From Butyrivibrio sp. (lineage in GTDB: Bacteria > Bacillota > Clostridia > Lachnospirales > Lachnospiraceae), in assembly GCA_017470505.1 (NCBI GenBank), contig JAFUYO010000003.1, positions 1 to 45,175 on the forward strand: a stretch of DNA of 45,175 nt, given 5' to 3'. Positions 7,395 through 16,809 of the stretch are shown here, piece after piece. A model generated the notes under the pieces. It saw only the letters and a list, made by a program, of their open reading frames with translations. It was not told where the DNA came from and made no database searches. How positions within the stretch are numbered: the stretch's first letter is position 1; each line of letters starts with the position of its first letter. The position numbers and the translations under genes were made by a program.

Positions 7395-9332
7395 TTATGC
7401 TTCCCTGACATTCTTTTTGAGGAGTCCTAAGAGGGCGCATCCTACAACCGAACCGATAAGGAGAGCTACGAGGTACATTCCTACGTTTCCGACAACGGGG
7501 AATACGAAGATTCCGCCGTGAGGAGCCATAAGTGTGCATCCGAATGCCATTGAAAGTGCTCCTGCAACTCCGCTGCCTACAAGGAGTGAAGGAATAACTC
7601 TTGCGGGATCGGCAGCTGCGAAAGGAATGGCACCCTCTGTGATGAAGCACAGGCCCATGATGAAGTTTACAGGTCCTGACTTTCTCTCAGCCTCAGTGAA
7701 CTTGTTCTTGAAGATGATCGTTGCAAGTGCGATAGCGATGGGAGGAACCATTCCGCCGACCATAACTGCAGCCATGATCATGTAGCCTGTCTCGTTCTGG
7801 TTAGCGAGGGCGGCAGTACCGAATACATAGGCTGCCTTGTTGAGAGGACCACCCATATCTGTTGCCATCATAGCTCCGAGAAGTGCTCCGAGAGCGATGA
7901 TAGAGCCGCTTGACATTCCTGTGAGAACACCTGAGATCCATGCATTGAGTGCGCCTACGATAGGATTGATGAGGCACATTACAATGCCGATGAGGAGGGT
8001 TCCGACAAGCGGGTAGATGAGTACGGGCTTGATGCCTTCGAGTGCTGCAGGGAGTTTGTCGCAGGCCTTACGAAGACCAAGTACGATGTATCCGCCGAGG
8101 AAACCGGCAACCAGCGCACCGAGGAATGCTGAAGGAACATCTCCTCCGGGATTTGCGAAGGTTGCACCTGTCGATGCGAGATATCCGCCTACGAAACCAA
8201 CTGCAAGACCGGGACGGTCAGCAATACTCTGGGCGATGAAACCGGCCAGGATTGGAAGCATGAATCCGAATGCAGCGCCGCCGATTGACTTGAACCATGC
8301 AGCAACAGGTGTGTTTGAACCAAAGTTGCCGGGATCTATTGAGTAGTCATCGAGAAGGAATGCGATAGCGATGAGGATACCGCCGCCGATAACGAACGGA
8401 AGCATATGTGATACACCGTTCATCAGGTGCTTGTACGCTTTTCTTCCGATACTCTCATTGGACTCATCGGATGCCTTTGAAACAGTACCTGTGTGATGAT
8501 AAACAGGAGCGTTTCCTTTTGATGCCTTCTCAATCAGAGTCTCGGGCGAGTGGATCGCCTCTTTTGTGGAAGTGATGAGGACGCTCTTTCCGTCAAACCT
8601 TCCCATTTCTATATTCTTGTCGCAGGCAACGATGACTGCATCTGCTTCTGCAATCTCTGCTGAAGTGAGGACATCCTTGGCTCCGCCTGATCCGTCCTTC
8701 TCAACCTTGATATCGATGCCGAGCTCCTTTGCCTTGAGCTCAAGTGCCTCGGCTGCCATAAATGTGTGAGCGATACCTGTAGGGCAGGCTGTTACGCCGA
8801 CGAGCTTGACAGCCTTTTTAGCTGCCGGAGCGGGAGCAGAAGAGGATTTCTTCCTGGCTGCCTCCTCTTTGTTCTTCTCTTCTTCCTTGGCATCAATGAT
8901 GGAAAGGAACTCGTCAGCTGACTTTGCTTCTACAAGCTTTTTTGAAAAATTCTGATCCATCAGAAGTGTCATCAGTTTGGACAGCACCTCAAGATGTGTA
9001 TCTGCTGCGGTGTCAGGTGCAGCAATCATGAAGAACAGATTGCTGGGATTGCCGTCGAGCGACTTGTAGTCGATGCCTGCAGGAACAGTCATGGCACTTA
9101 CTCCTGCCTTGGAAACTGCGGATGACTTGCCGTGAGGAACAGCAATTCCCATACCTATTGCGGTTGAACCCTTAGCCTCTCTTGCGAGAATGGCTTTTTT
9201 GAACTCTGCGGCATCCTTGAGGTTGCCGGCTTCGTCGTGAAGCTCAATGAGCTTGTCAATTGCCCCGTTCTGGTCGGCAACTTTTGCGCCGATGGCAATG
9301 CCATCTTTCTTCAGTAAATCTGTGATTTTCAT
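7395..9332 (-). CDS. fruA: PTS fructose transporter, EIIABC
   Basis: This 645-aa membrane protein imports fructose and phosphorylates it at C1. Domain order is EIIA-EIIB-EIIC. EIIA (about 1-150) has GIAVPHGKS with the active His67. A charged, Ala/Ser/Pro-rich linker (148-175) follows. EIIB begins KLVGVTACPTGIAHTF with the phosphocysteine Cys183. EIIC (about 300-645) has many hydrophobic helices with Gly-rich loops such as GALLGAMMATDMGGPLNKAA. The fused single-chain form is typical of Firmicutes FruA. It lies between fruK and ptsH on one transcript, and induction by fructose-1-phosphate through FruR is expected. Confidence 0.95.
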   Translation of the reverse strand: MKITDLLKKDGIAIGAKVADQNGAIDKLIELHDEAGNLKDAAEFKKAILAREAKGSTAIGMGIAVPHGKSSAVSKAGVSAMTVPAGIDYKSLDGNPSNLFFMIAAPDTAADTHLEVLSKLMTLLMDQNFSKKLVEAKSADEFLSIIDAKEEEKNKEEAARKKSSSAPAPAAKKAVKLVGVTACPTGIAHTFMAAEALELKAKELGIDIKVEKDGSGGAKDVLTSAEIAEADAVIVACDKNIEMGRFDGKSVLITSTKEAIHSPETLIEKASKGNAPVYHHTGTVSKASDESNESIGRKAYKHLMNGVSHMLPFVIGGGILIAIAFLLDDYSIDPGNFGSNTPVAAWFKSIGGAAFGFMLPILAGFIAQSIADRPGLAVGFVGGYLASTGATFANPGGDVPSAFLGALVAGFLGGYIVLGLRKACDKLPAALEGIKPVLIYPLVGTLLIGIVMCLINPIVGALNAWISGVLTGMSSGSIIALGALLGAMMATDMGGPLNKAAYVFGTAALANQNETGYMIMAAVMVGGMVPPIAIALATIIFKNKFTEAERKSGPVNFIMGLCFITEGAIPFAAADPARVIPSLLVGSGVAGALSMAFGCTLMAPHGGIFVFPVVGNVGMYLVALLIGSVVGCALLGLLKKNVREA

Positions 9333-9388
9333 AGACCCTCCTTTTGGCCGTTGGCCGGTTAATAGTATCCCCTTTACAAATCTTCCTC

Positions 9389-10294
9389 TTAAAGATTTTT
9401 ATAAAGACTAAGTATGTCCTCTTTGGTGGCGAGATCGTCGGAAAAAGCTGTTGCTGATCCGGCAGCGGTACCCATCTTGAGAGCTTCCTCATAACTCCCG
9501 TTTTGGAGGTACCCGGCTATAAAGCCTGCTACCATCGAATCTCCGGCGCCTACCGAGTTCCTGACCTTGCCCTTCGGAACTCCCATGCGGAATTTGTTTC
9601 CGTCCTCGGATATGAGCATTGCTCCGTCACCCGCCATGGAGATCAGAACATTTCTTGCGCCCATTTCCTGGAGCTTTTTGGCGTGGATCTCGATATCTTC
9701 GTCCCCTTCAAGAACCTTGCCAAACATCTCACCAAGTTCGTGGTTGTTTGGCTTTATTAAAAATGGATGATATTTAAGGACATTTTTTAAAAGATCCTTT
9801 GTCGCATCCACAACGACATCTATTTTTTTATCGCTTAAAAGTGCGATTATCTTCTCGTAAACATCGCTGGGGAGTGAACCTGGGATGCTCCCTGCAAGTA
9901 TCAGTATGTCCCCGTCGACAAGATTCTTAATCTGTTCAAAGAGCTTATCCTGCGCATCCTTCGGTATCTTTGGCCCCTGGGCGTTGATCTCGGTCTCGGC
10001 CTCGCCCTTTATCTTGACGTTGATCCTCGACATGCCTTCGGGCAGTCTTATGAAGTTGGAGATGATACCCTTTTTCCTGACGCTCTCCTCGATTGCCTCT
10101 CCGGTGAAGCCGGCTGTGAAACCGAGGGCTGTGTTCTCGTATCCCAGATTCTGCAGGATTGTCGATACGTTGATGCCCTTGCCGCCGAAGTAACATTCCT
10201 CCGAGTCGGAGCGGTTTGTCATTCCGGGGAGAAGAGCGCTGCCCATTCTGACTACGTAGTCGATGGCAGGATTAAATGTGACTGTATAGATCAT
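9389..10294 (-). CDS. fruK: 1-phosphofructokinase
   Basis: This 301-aa PfkB-family kinase converts fructose-1-phosphate to fructose-1,6-bisphosphate. The N-terminus MIYTVTFNPAIDYVV is typical for the 1-phosphofructokinase subgroup (FruK/LacC), the GGKGINVS loop (about 38-45) binds substrate, and the C-terminal RNSVGAGDSMVAGF contains the catalytic Asp and anion hole. Its length is normal. It sits 11 bp after fruR and 56 bp before fruA, so translation is probably coupled in the fruRKA transcript. LacC-type tagatose kinase is the only serious alternative, and the fruA neighbour argues against it. Confidence 0.95.
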   Translation of the reverse strand: MIYTVTFNPAIDYVVRMGSALLPGMTNRSDSEECYFGGKGINVSTILQNLGYENTALGFTAGFTGEAIEESVRKKGIISNFIRLPEGMSRINVKIKGEAETEINAQGPKIPKDAQDKLFEQIKNLVDGDILILAGSIPGSLPSDVYEKIIALLSDKKIDVVVDATKDLLKNVLKYHPFLIKPNNHELGEMFGKVLEGDEDIEIHAKKLQEMGARNVLISMAGDGAMLISEDGNKFRMGVPKGKVRNSVGAGDSMVAGFIAGYLQNGSYEEALKMGTAAGSATAFSDDLATKEDILSLYKNL

Positions 10295-10305
10295 GATTGC
10301 CTCCC

Positions 10306-11052
10306 TTACACGACCTTGATAATGGTCTTGGATGAATAGTTTTTGCTGACTTCCCTGTCTGTTATGATGCAGCAGCTCGTGATGTCCGCGAAGGTGACGC
10401 TGCTGACCTGTCCGAACTTGGTGTGGTCTGCGAGTATGTAGGATATGTAGGCGTGCTTAACCGCCTCCTCCTTGACCAGGGCCTCGTCGACGTCGGGAGT
10501 GGTAAAGCCTGCCGTGACCGAGATGCCGTTGGTCCCCATAAAGGCCTTGGTAAAATGGTATTTCCTGATGCCGTCGATGCAGTCGGGGCCGATGATGGCC
10601 TCTGTCGAAACCTTGCATCTTCCGCCGATTATCATTGTGTTTAAGTTCTTTTCAAGAAGCTTCTTGGCGTGGACAATACCGTTTGTGATGTACTTGGCCC
10701 TGGTGTTCTCGATGTACTTGATCATCTCCAGGGTGGTGGAGCCTGAGTCGATGTAGACAAAGTCGTCATCATAAATAAGAGATGCCGCGTATCTGCTGAT
10801 CCTGTCCTTCTCGTCGATATTGAGAGCGGATTTGGCTTTCATCGTGGGCTCGAAAGTGTTGACATCGCTGTTTGTGATTGCCGTTGCTCCGCCAAAGACC
10901 TTGAGGATCCTTTTTTCATCGTGGAGAACCGAGAGATCTCTTCTGATGGTTGCAGCTGAGGCGTCAAACTCTGACATCAGTTCCTGGACCGTCACTGTAT
11001 TGTTTTCGTTTATATAATCAACAATCCGATCACGTCTGGTATGAGTGAGCAT
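10306..11052 (-). CDS. fruR: DeoR-family regulator of the fructose operon
   Basis: This 248-aa protein has the DeoR layout. An N-terminal winged helix-turn-helix contains DASAATIRRDLSVLHDEK (about 30-47), followed by the family hinge KVFGGATA. The C-terminal ISOCOT-type effector domain shows YIDSGSTTLEMIKYI and ends with the FADITSCCIITDR region. In related systems fructose-1-phosphate relieves or triggers control. It is the first gene of the operon and probably controls it through the phased repeats just upstream. AGGAGG lies eight bases before the ATG. The exact effector is inferred. Confidence 0.9.
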   Translation of the reverse strand: MLTHTRRDRIVDYINENNTVTVQELMSEFDASAATIRRDLSVLHDEKRILKVFGGATAITNSDVNTFEPTMKAKSALNIDEKDRISRYAASLIYDDDFVYIDSGSTTLEMIKYIENTRAKYITNGIVHAKKLLEKNLNTMIIGGRCKVSTEAIIGPDCIDGIRKYHFTKAFMGTNGISVTAGFTTPDVDEALVKEEAVKHAYISYILADHTKFGQVSSVTFADITSCCIITDREVSKNYSSKTIIKVV

Positions 11053-11080
11053 TTTTTACCTCCTGACAAAGCCATGATAC

Positions 11081-11169
11081 CATCATAAACAATCAAAGGC
11101 AATCAAAATAAATCACAAATAATCAACAAGTTTTTTATTAAATAATCACAAAATCATCAAAGTCAATCA
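11081..11169 (-). promoter_or_regulatory. Phased ATCA repeats, putative FruR operator region
   Basis: On the plus strand AATCA begins at 11091, 11101, 11111 and 11121, exactly 10 bp apart, with CATCA in the same phase at 11081. Further copies begin at 11144, 11152 and 11165. Read toward fruR these are TGATT boxes on one helix face, a layout expected for several DeoR-type subunits. Candidate -10 sequences (TATGAT, TATCAT) overlap the proximal repeats; the -35 is ambiguous. Confidence 0.65.
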
Positions 11170-11290
11170 ATGAAGATAATCTAAAAAAAGAATAAAGCTT
11201 TGCATATAGCCGTAAATCTTCCTTTACAAAGACCAAAAGAAAAAATAAAATATTAATATGGTACGCAAAAATATTTCGGAGGTGACCGAA

Positions 11291-11896
11291 TTGGAAGATT
11301 TTAATCTCAATCATGAACAGATAGACATTTTAGGCGAGATAGCTAACATCAGCATGGGCAATTCTGCGACGACCTTAAGCATGATGGTCAACAGAAAGGT
11401 CGATATTACGACTCCCAATGTTAAGGTCATAAAGAGAAGCGAAGCTCTCGATGACTATGAGAAGACCTGTATTTTTGTTCAGATCCACTATGTGAAGGGA
11501 CTTCAGGGCAACAACGTCTTAGTGCTCAAGGAGCATGACGTTAAGGTCATGACCGACCTCATGATGGGCGGCGATGGTACCAATACCTCGGGCGAGATCA
11601 CGGAGCTTCATCTGTCAGCGGCGTCTGAAGCCATGAACCAGATGATGGGGACCAGCGCAACAAGTCTGTCTTCCATGCTCGGAGTTGCAACAGACATTTC
11701 TACTCCCATCGTCAACCAGATTGACGTTGAGAGTATTAAGGTCTTTGAGAAGATGTTTGACACCACCTACGATAAGTTTGTCAAAATTGCGTTCAGAATG
11801 ACCATCGGCAATCTCATCGATTCTGTCATGGTACAGCTCTATCCGGTGCAGTTTGCAGTGGATGTATGCAACAAATTTATGAATAAGGGGAAGTGA
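11291..11896 (+). CDS. CheC/FliY-type chemotaxis phosphatase domain protein
   Basis: This protein of about 201 aa matches the N-terminal CheC-like domain of FliY. It contains the two phosphatase signatures, EIANISMGNSATTLS and SEAMNQMMGTSATSLS, each with the Glu and Asn used to dephosphorylate CheY-P, and the family loop TDLMMGGDG between them. The C-terminal SpoA (FliN) domain that docks FliY in the motor is absent. An upstream ATG at 11258 is in frame, but the ideal GGAGGTGA site at 11279-11286 points to TTG at 11291 as the real start. It probably works in chemotaxis signal termination; a cheY lies at 16939. Divergent from fruR. Confidence 0.8.
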   Translation: MEDFNLNHEQIDILGEIANISMGNSATTLSMMVNRKVDITTPNVKVIKRSEALDDYEKTCIFVQIHYVKGLQGNNVLVLKEHDVKVMTDLMMGGDGTNTSGEITELHLSAASEAMNQMMGTSATSLSSMLGVATDISTPIVNQIDVESIKVFEKMFDTTYDKFVKIAFRMTIGNLIDSVMVQLYPVQFAVDVCNKFMNKGK

Positions 11897-11904
11897 TCTT
11901 ACAG

Positions 11905-13041
11905 ATGAATAAAGCAGAAGCGTTGGAGATAAAAAAGCAGTTTACTCCTGACAGGTGTACTATTGACCACATTTGCGGGTGTCTCGTTGACCACGAAAAG
12001 AACAAGCGTCTCACCTTCAGAAAGGCTTTTGATTCGCTGCCGGAGGAGGAGATGTTCAAGTATCTGGACATCTTCCAGCACACTCTGGCAGGTACTTTTG
12101 GCAAAAATCTGATAAGTCTTGAGTTTCCGCTCGACCAGGAACAGCCTGGTGGTACTCAGGACTTTCTTTTAACTTTGAGGAACTCCCATCTTGAGGATGA
12201 TGAGCTTGTTGAGGAATTCTATGACAGGATCATCGCAAATTACATAAACGGTGAGAATTATTACATCATTCTCATCCACGCCGTATATGATATTCCCGGA
12301 GTCACCGGGGACGGCATCATGATGGAGGATGCCTCAGAGAATGTATATGACTACACACTGTGCAGTATCTGCCCTGTCAAGCTCTCCAAGGCGGGACTTG
12401 GATACAACGAGTCCAAGAACTGCATAGAGGACAGATTCAGGGACTGGATCGTAGAGGGGCCGACAAAGGGATTTCTTTTCCCTGCGTTTATCGAGAGGAA
12501 CACCGACATCCACAACATGCTCTATTTCACCAAGAAGCCGGATGACCTCCAGCCTGAGTTTATTGAGGCCATGTTTGGCGCAAGAGCGCCGATATCCGCT
12601 CCCGAGCAGAAGGATATATTTGATGCAGTGGTCCAGAGCACCATTGGAGATGAGGCCGACTATGACATCATGCGCAATATACACGACAACTTAAATGATA
12701 TGATAGAGGATCACGTGGACGACCCGGAGCCTTTGGAGCTCTCCAGGAAGGATGTTAAGCAGCTCCTTTCAGACAGCGGAGTTCCGCAGGATCGGATGGG
12801 CTTCTTTGAAGAGAACTATGCAAAATGCGCCGGAGATGAGGACTATCCGCTGCTTGCCAGCAACATAGCCAACACCAGGAAGTTTGACATTGAGACTCCC
12901 GATGTTGTCATCAAGGTAAAGCCCGACAGGACAGACCTTGTTGAGTCGAGGATAGTAGACGGGAGGCAGTGCCTGGTTATAGCGGTAGACGATCACATTG
13001 AAGTAAACGGTATCAATGTAAGGACATTTATGAATAAGTGA
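11905..13041 (+). CDS. DUF4317 family protein
   Basis: This 378-aa protein belongs to DUF4317, a widespread clostridial family of unknown function. Its recognisable landmarks are FTPDRCTIDHICGC near the N-terminus, DYTLCSICPVKLSKAGLGY in the middle, and KGFLFPAFIERNTDIHNML following. It has no signal peptide or membrane segment and is acidic, so it is probably cytosolic. I set the start at MNKAEALEI (11905) because family members begin there; a GTG at 11893 overlaps the previous stop and is the alternative. Neither has a strong ribosome site, suggesting coupling to the upstream phosphatase gene. No enzyme motif is visible. Confidence 0.85.
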   Translation: MNKAEALEIKKQFTPDRCTIDHICGCLVDHEKNKRLTFRKAFDSLPEEEMFKYLDIFQHTLAGTFGKNLISLEFPLDQEQPGGTQDFLLTLRNSHLEDDELVEEFYDRIIANYINGENYYIILIHAVYDIPGVTGDGIMMEDASENVYDYTLCSICPVKLSKAGLGYNESKNCIEDRFRDWIVEGPTKGFLFPAFIERNTDIHNMLYFTKKPDDLQPEFIEAMFGARAPISAPEQKDIFDAVVQSTIGDEADYDIMRNIHDNLNDMIEDHVDDPEPLELSRKDVKQLLSDSGVPQDRMGFFEENYAKCAGDEDYPLLASNIANTRKFDIETPDVVIKVKPDRTDLVESRIVDGRQCLVIAVDDHIEVNGINVRTFMNK

Positions 13042-13065
13042 TCCCAGGAAAACAGGTAGAAAAAC

Positions 13066-14811
13066 ATGCTGAAAACACTAATGGCACAGATAAAGGAATT
13101 CAAGCTCCCGTCCATAATTACCCCCATCTGTATGATAGGTGAGGTTATCTGCGAAATGGTCATACCGGTACTGATGGCCGGAATAGTAGACAAAGGTATA
13201 TATGGCGGCGACATGGGCTATATCTTCCGTGTCGGCGGGATGATGGTTGTAATCGCCGTTTTCGGGCTCTTTGCGGGGCTCGGGGGAGCGTATTTCGGAT
13301 CCAAGGCATCCACCGGATTTGCCAGGAATCTGAGGAAGGCGATGTTTGACAACATTCAGACCTTCTCTTTTTCAAATATCGACAAGTTCTCAACTTCAGG
13401 ACTTGTCACAAGACTTACGACAGACGTCACCAATATCCAGAATGCCTACATGATGATACTGAGAATGGCGATGCGGGCTCCTTCATCGATGATAGTTGCG
13501 ATGATAATGAGCTTTATCATAAGTCCCAGGCTTGCGAGCATATATTTTGTCGCAGTTATTTTCCTCGGAATCATCATTGGCTTTGTTATGAACAGGGCGA
13601 CGAAGTATTTTAAAGAGGTTTTTGAAAAGTACGACCTGCTCAACGAGAGCGTACAGGAGAACGTCTCTGCGATAAGGGTGGTCAAGGCCTATGTAAGAGA
13701 GGACTACGAGAATGACAAGTTCAGAAAGGCCGCGACAAATATCTACAACATGTTCGTGAAAGCTGAGATGAACATCGTCTACATGAGCCCTGTAATGACG
13801 GGAACGGTTTACGCCTGCATACTTCTCATCAGCTGGTTTGGAGCTCACATGATAGTTGCAGGTGACCTCTCTACAGGTAACCTCATGAGTCTTCTCACCT
13901 ACTGCATGAACATATTGATGAGCCTTATGATGCTGGCGATGATATTTGTTATGATCACGATGGCTTCTGCAAGCGGCAAGCGTATCGCGGAGGTTATCGA
14001 GGAGAAGGCTGACCTTGTCAACAAAGAAAATCCCGTCATGAGCGTTCCTGACGGAAGCATTTCTTTTGACCATGTGAACTTCGCATACAACAGGACGTCG
14101 GACGAGCCGGTATTAAAGGACATAAATCTCGATATAAAATCAGGAGAGACAATAGGTATCATCGGGGGAACAGGTTCTGCCAAGTCCTCCCTTGTAAACC
14201 TCATCAGCAGACTATACGATGTAACGGACGGATCGGTCAGAGTCGGCGGGGTGGACGTAAGGGATTACGACATGCAGATACTCAGAGACCAGGTGTCTGT
14301 GGTCCTTCAGAAAAATGTTCTGTTCTCTGGAACCATCCTTGAAAACCTCAGGTGGGGAGATCCGAACGCCACAGATGAGGAGTGCAGGAGAGCCTGCAAA
14401 ATGGCCTGCGCAGATGAGTTCATAGAGAGGATGCCCGATGGGTACGACACATTCATCGAGCAGGGCGGAAGCAATGTATCGGGCGGACAGAGGCAGAGGC
14501 TGTGTATCGCCAGGGCACTTCTTAAAAAGCCCAGGATACTGATACTCGATGATTCGACAAGCGCGGTTGATACAGCGACAGACGCCAGGATAAGAAGAGC
14601 CTTTGCCGAGGAAATTCCCGGGACTACAAAGCTCATCATCGCGCAGAGGATCAGCTCTGTTCAGGACTGTGACAGGATAATAGTCATGGATGACGGTCAG
14701 ATCAGCGGCTTTGATACTCACGAGCAGCTTATTAAGAACAACGTGGTCTACAGAGAGGTTTACGAGTCACAGACAGGAGGCGCAAACGCCGACTTCGACA
14801 AGCCGCAGTGA
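13066..14811 (+). CDS. ABC exporter subunit with degenerate ATP site
   Basis: This 581-aa protein has an N-terminal six-helix exporter domain (to about 310) and a C-terminal nucleotide-binding domain. Walker A is GGTGSAKSS (Lys373) and the signature is NVSGGQRQRL. The Walker B is followed by Asp496 where the catalytic Glu should be (LILDDSTSAVD), and the switch His is replaced by Gln527 (IAQRISSV). These changes mark the subunit contributing the non-catalytic site of a heterodimeric exporter such as BmrCD, LmrCD or TM287/288. Its partner begins 22 bp downstream. The substrate is unknown; multidrug or lipid export is typical. It follows the DUF4317 gene by 24 bp. Confidence 0.93.
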   Translation: MLKTLMAQIKEFKLPSIITPICMIGEVICEMVIPVLMAGIVDKGIYGGDMGYIFRVGGMMVVIAVFGLFAGLGGAYFGSKASTGFARNLRKAMFDNIQTFSFSNIDKFSTSGLVTRLTTDVTNIQNAYMMILRMAMRAPSSMIVAMIMSFIISPRLASIYFVAVIFLGIIIGFVMNRATKYFKEVFEKYDLLNESVQENVSAIRVVKAYVREDYENDKFRKAATNIYNMFVKAEMNIVYMSPVMTGTVYACILLISWFGAHMIVAGDLSTGNLMSLLTYCMNILMSLMMLAMIFVMITMASASGKRIAEVIEEKADLVNKENPVMSVPDGSISFDHVNFAYNRTSDEPVLKDINLDIKSGETIGIIGGTGSAKSSLVNLISRLYDVTDGSVRVGGVDVRDYDMQILRDQVSVVLQKNVLFSGTILENLRWGDPNATDEECRRACKMACADEFIERMPDGYDTFIEQGGSNVSGGQRQRLCIARALLKKPRILILDDSTSAVDTATDARIRRAFAEEIPGTTKLIIAQRISSVQDCDRIIVMDDGQISGFDTHEQLIKNNVVYREVYESQTGGANADFDKPQ

Positions 14812-14833
14812 CTGATGCAGGAGGAGTATTTAA

Positions 14834-16774
14834 ATGGCAGAAGCTAAAGTTATACAGGGCGGCCCCGGAACAAGAGGGCAGAGACGGGGAATGCCAAGGC
14901 CAAAGGTAGAAAATCCCATTGGGATCCTCAAGAGGATAATGGGATACGTCTTTAAGTATTATTCACTGCACATGGTAGTGGTTGTCATATGTATATTCCT
15001 GACGGTTTTTTCGTCGGTGCAGGGAACTCTTTTCACAAGGACGCTTATCGATTCATATATACAGCCCATGGTTGAGTCGGGGAGCGCTGACTACGGTCCG
15101 CTCCTTGCTGCAATAATGAGGGTTGCGCTCTTTTACCTCTTAGGAGTTGCAGCCACCTTTGTTCAGCAGAAGGTTATGATATACCTGGGACAGGGTACAC
15201 TGAAAAGGCTCCGTGAGGACATGTTCGAGCACATGGAGAGTCTGCCGATCAGGTATTTTGACACTCACGCCCACGGAGATATCATGTCGATGTACACAAA
15301 CGATATCGACACTTTGAGACAGATGATCAGCCAGAGCGTACCTCAGATGCTCTCGAGTGCGATCACTATTGTATCGGTGCTTGCGTCGATGATCGTCTTG
15401 TCGATACCGCTTACGGTCCTCACTCTTGTGATGGTTGCAGTTATGCTCTTCTGCTCGGCGCAGGCCACCAGGATGAGCGGAAAGAACTTTGTCGCACAGC
15501 AAAAGAATCTGGGAGATCTGAACGGCTACATCGAGGAGATGATGACGGGACAGAAGGTAGTCAAGGTGTTCAACCATGAACAACTTGCAGTTGAGAAGTT
15601 TGACAAACTCAACGAGGAACTGTGCCAGAGCGCTTTTAAGGCAAATGCATACTCCGGAGCGCTGGGACCCATCAATTCACAGCTGGGCAACACCAGTTAT
15701 GTCATCTGCGCCATGATAGGCGGAGCCATTGCTCTTTCAGGAAGTGTGGGGACAGGCTTTACGGTAGGAGCACTCGCAAGCTTTCTTACCTTCAACAAGA
15801 GCTTTTCGATGCCTATCAACCAGGTGAGCATGCAGTTTAACTCCATAATCATGGCTCTTGCAGGTGCCGACAGGATATTCAGGCTGCTTGATGAGAAGCC
15901 CGAGACTGATGAGGGCTATGTAATGCTCGTTGACTCGGAGAAGAAGGACGGCGAAATAGTAGAGGCCGATCACCACACCGGACACTGGGCGTGGAAACAC
16001 TACCACAAGGCCAGCGACACGACAACATATCAGCCCATGGAGGGTGATGTCACCTTCAACGGGGTTGATTTCGGATATACCGATGAAAAGATGGTTCTCC
16101 ACGACATCGTCCTTCACGCAAAGCCGGGGCAGAAGATTGCCTTTGTCGGCTCAACGGGTGCCGGGAAGACCACTATCACAAACCTTATCAACCGTTTCTA
16201 TGATATCCAGGACGGCAAGATCAGGTATGACAATATCAACATCAACAAGATAAAGAAAAAGGACCTCAGAAGAAGTCTTGGAATTGTCCTGCAGGATACG
16301 CATCTCTTCACAGGAACGGTCAAGGACAACATCAGATACGGCAAGCTCGATGCGACGGATGAGGAAATCATTGCGGCAGCCAAACTCGCAAATGCTCACA
16401 GCTTCATAAAGAGGCTTCCTGAGGGGTATGACACCATGCTCACGGGAGATGGCGGCAACCTCTCCCAGGGACAGCGCCAGCTCCTCGCCATCGCGAGAGC
16501 TGCGATTGCGGATCCTCCGGTTCTCATCCTCGATGAGGCTACTTCCTCCATAGACACCAGAACAGAGCGTATAGTTCAGGACGGAATGGACAAGCTGATG
16601 AGCGGCAGGACAACCTTTGTCATCGCGCACAGACTCTCCACGGTCAGAAACAGTGACTGCATCATAGTCCTGGAGCAGGGCAGGATAATTGAGCAGGGAA
16701 CGCATGATGAGCTGATCGCCAGAAAGCAGAAGTATTACCAGCTGTACACAGGAATGCAGTCAGAAACAGCATAA
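14834..16774 (+). CDS. ABC exporter subunit with canonical ATP site
   Basis: This 646-aa protein is the partner of the previous subunit. After six membrane helices it has a polar insertion (about 360-405, rich in His, Lys and Asp) before the nucleotide-binding domain. Walker A is VGSTGAGKTT, the signature NLSQGQRQLL, Walker B LILDEATSSID with the catalytic Glu568, and the switch is His599 in IAHRLSTV, all canonical. It should supply the working Glu and His of the pair, while the partner gives the weak site. The basic, Gly-rich N-terminus (GGPGTRGQRRGMPRPK) is typical of this class. AGGAGG lies ten bases before the ATG. A terminator follows at 16810. Confidence 0.93.
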   Translation: MAEAKVIQGGPGTRGQRRGMPRPKVENPIGILKRIMGYVFKYYSLHMVVVVICIFLTVFSSVQGTLFTRTLIDSYIQPMVESGSADYGPLLAAIMRVALFYLLGVAATFVQQKVMIYLGQGTLKRLREDMFEHMESLPIRYFDTHAHGDIMSMYTNDIDTLRQMISQSVPQMLSSAITIVSVLASMIVLSIPLTVLTLVMVAVMLFCSAQATRMSGKNFVAQQKNLGDLNGYIEEMMTGQKVVKVFNHEQLAVEKFDKLNEELCQSAFKANAYSGALGPINSQLGNTSYVICAMIGGAIALSGSVGTGFTVGALASFLTFNKSFSMPINQVSMQFNSIIMALAGADRIFRLLDEKPETDEGYVMLVDSEKKDGEIVEADHHTGHWAWKHYHKASDTTTYQPMEGDVTFNGVDFGYTDEKMVLHDIVLHAKPGQKIAFVGSTGAGKTTITNLINRFYDIQDGKIRYDNININKIKKKDLRRSLGIVLQDTHLFTGTVKDNIRYGKLDATDEEIIAAAKLANAHSFIKRLPEGYDTMLTGDGGNLSQGQRQLLAIARAAIADPPVLILDEATSSIDTRTERIVQDGMDKLMSGRTTFVIAHRLSTVRNSDCIIVLEQGRIIEQGTHDELIARKQKYYQLYTGMQSETA

Positions 16775-16809
16775 TACATAACAATATGATCAGTGTTTCA
16801 ATAAAAATG

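Noticed and set aside
11893-11904. GTG start for the DUF4317 gene
   Set aside because: It overlaps the previous stop without a spaced ribosome site, and family members begin at MNK.
16151-16705. 184-codon minus-strand frame inside the second ABC subunit
   Set aside because: Antisense to a clear ATPase domain; no start signals and no recognisable family.
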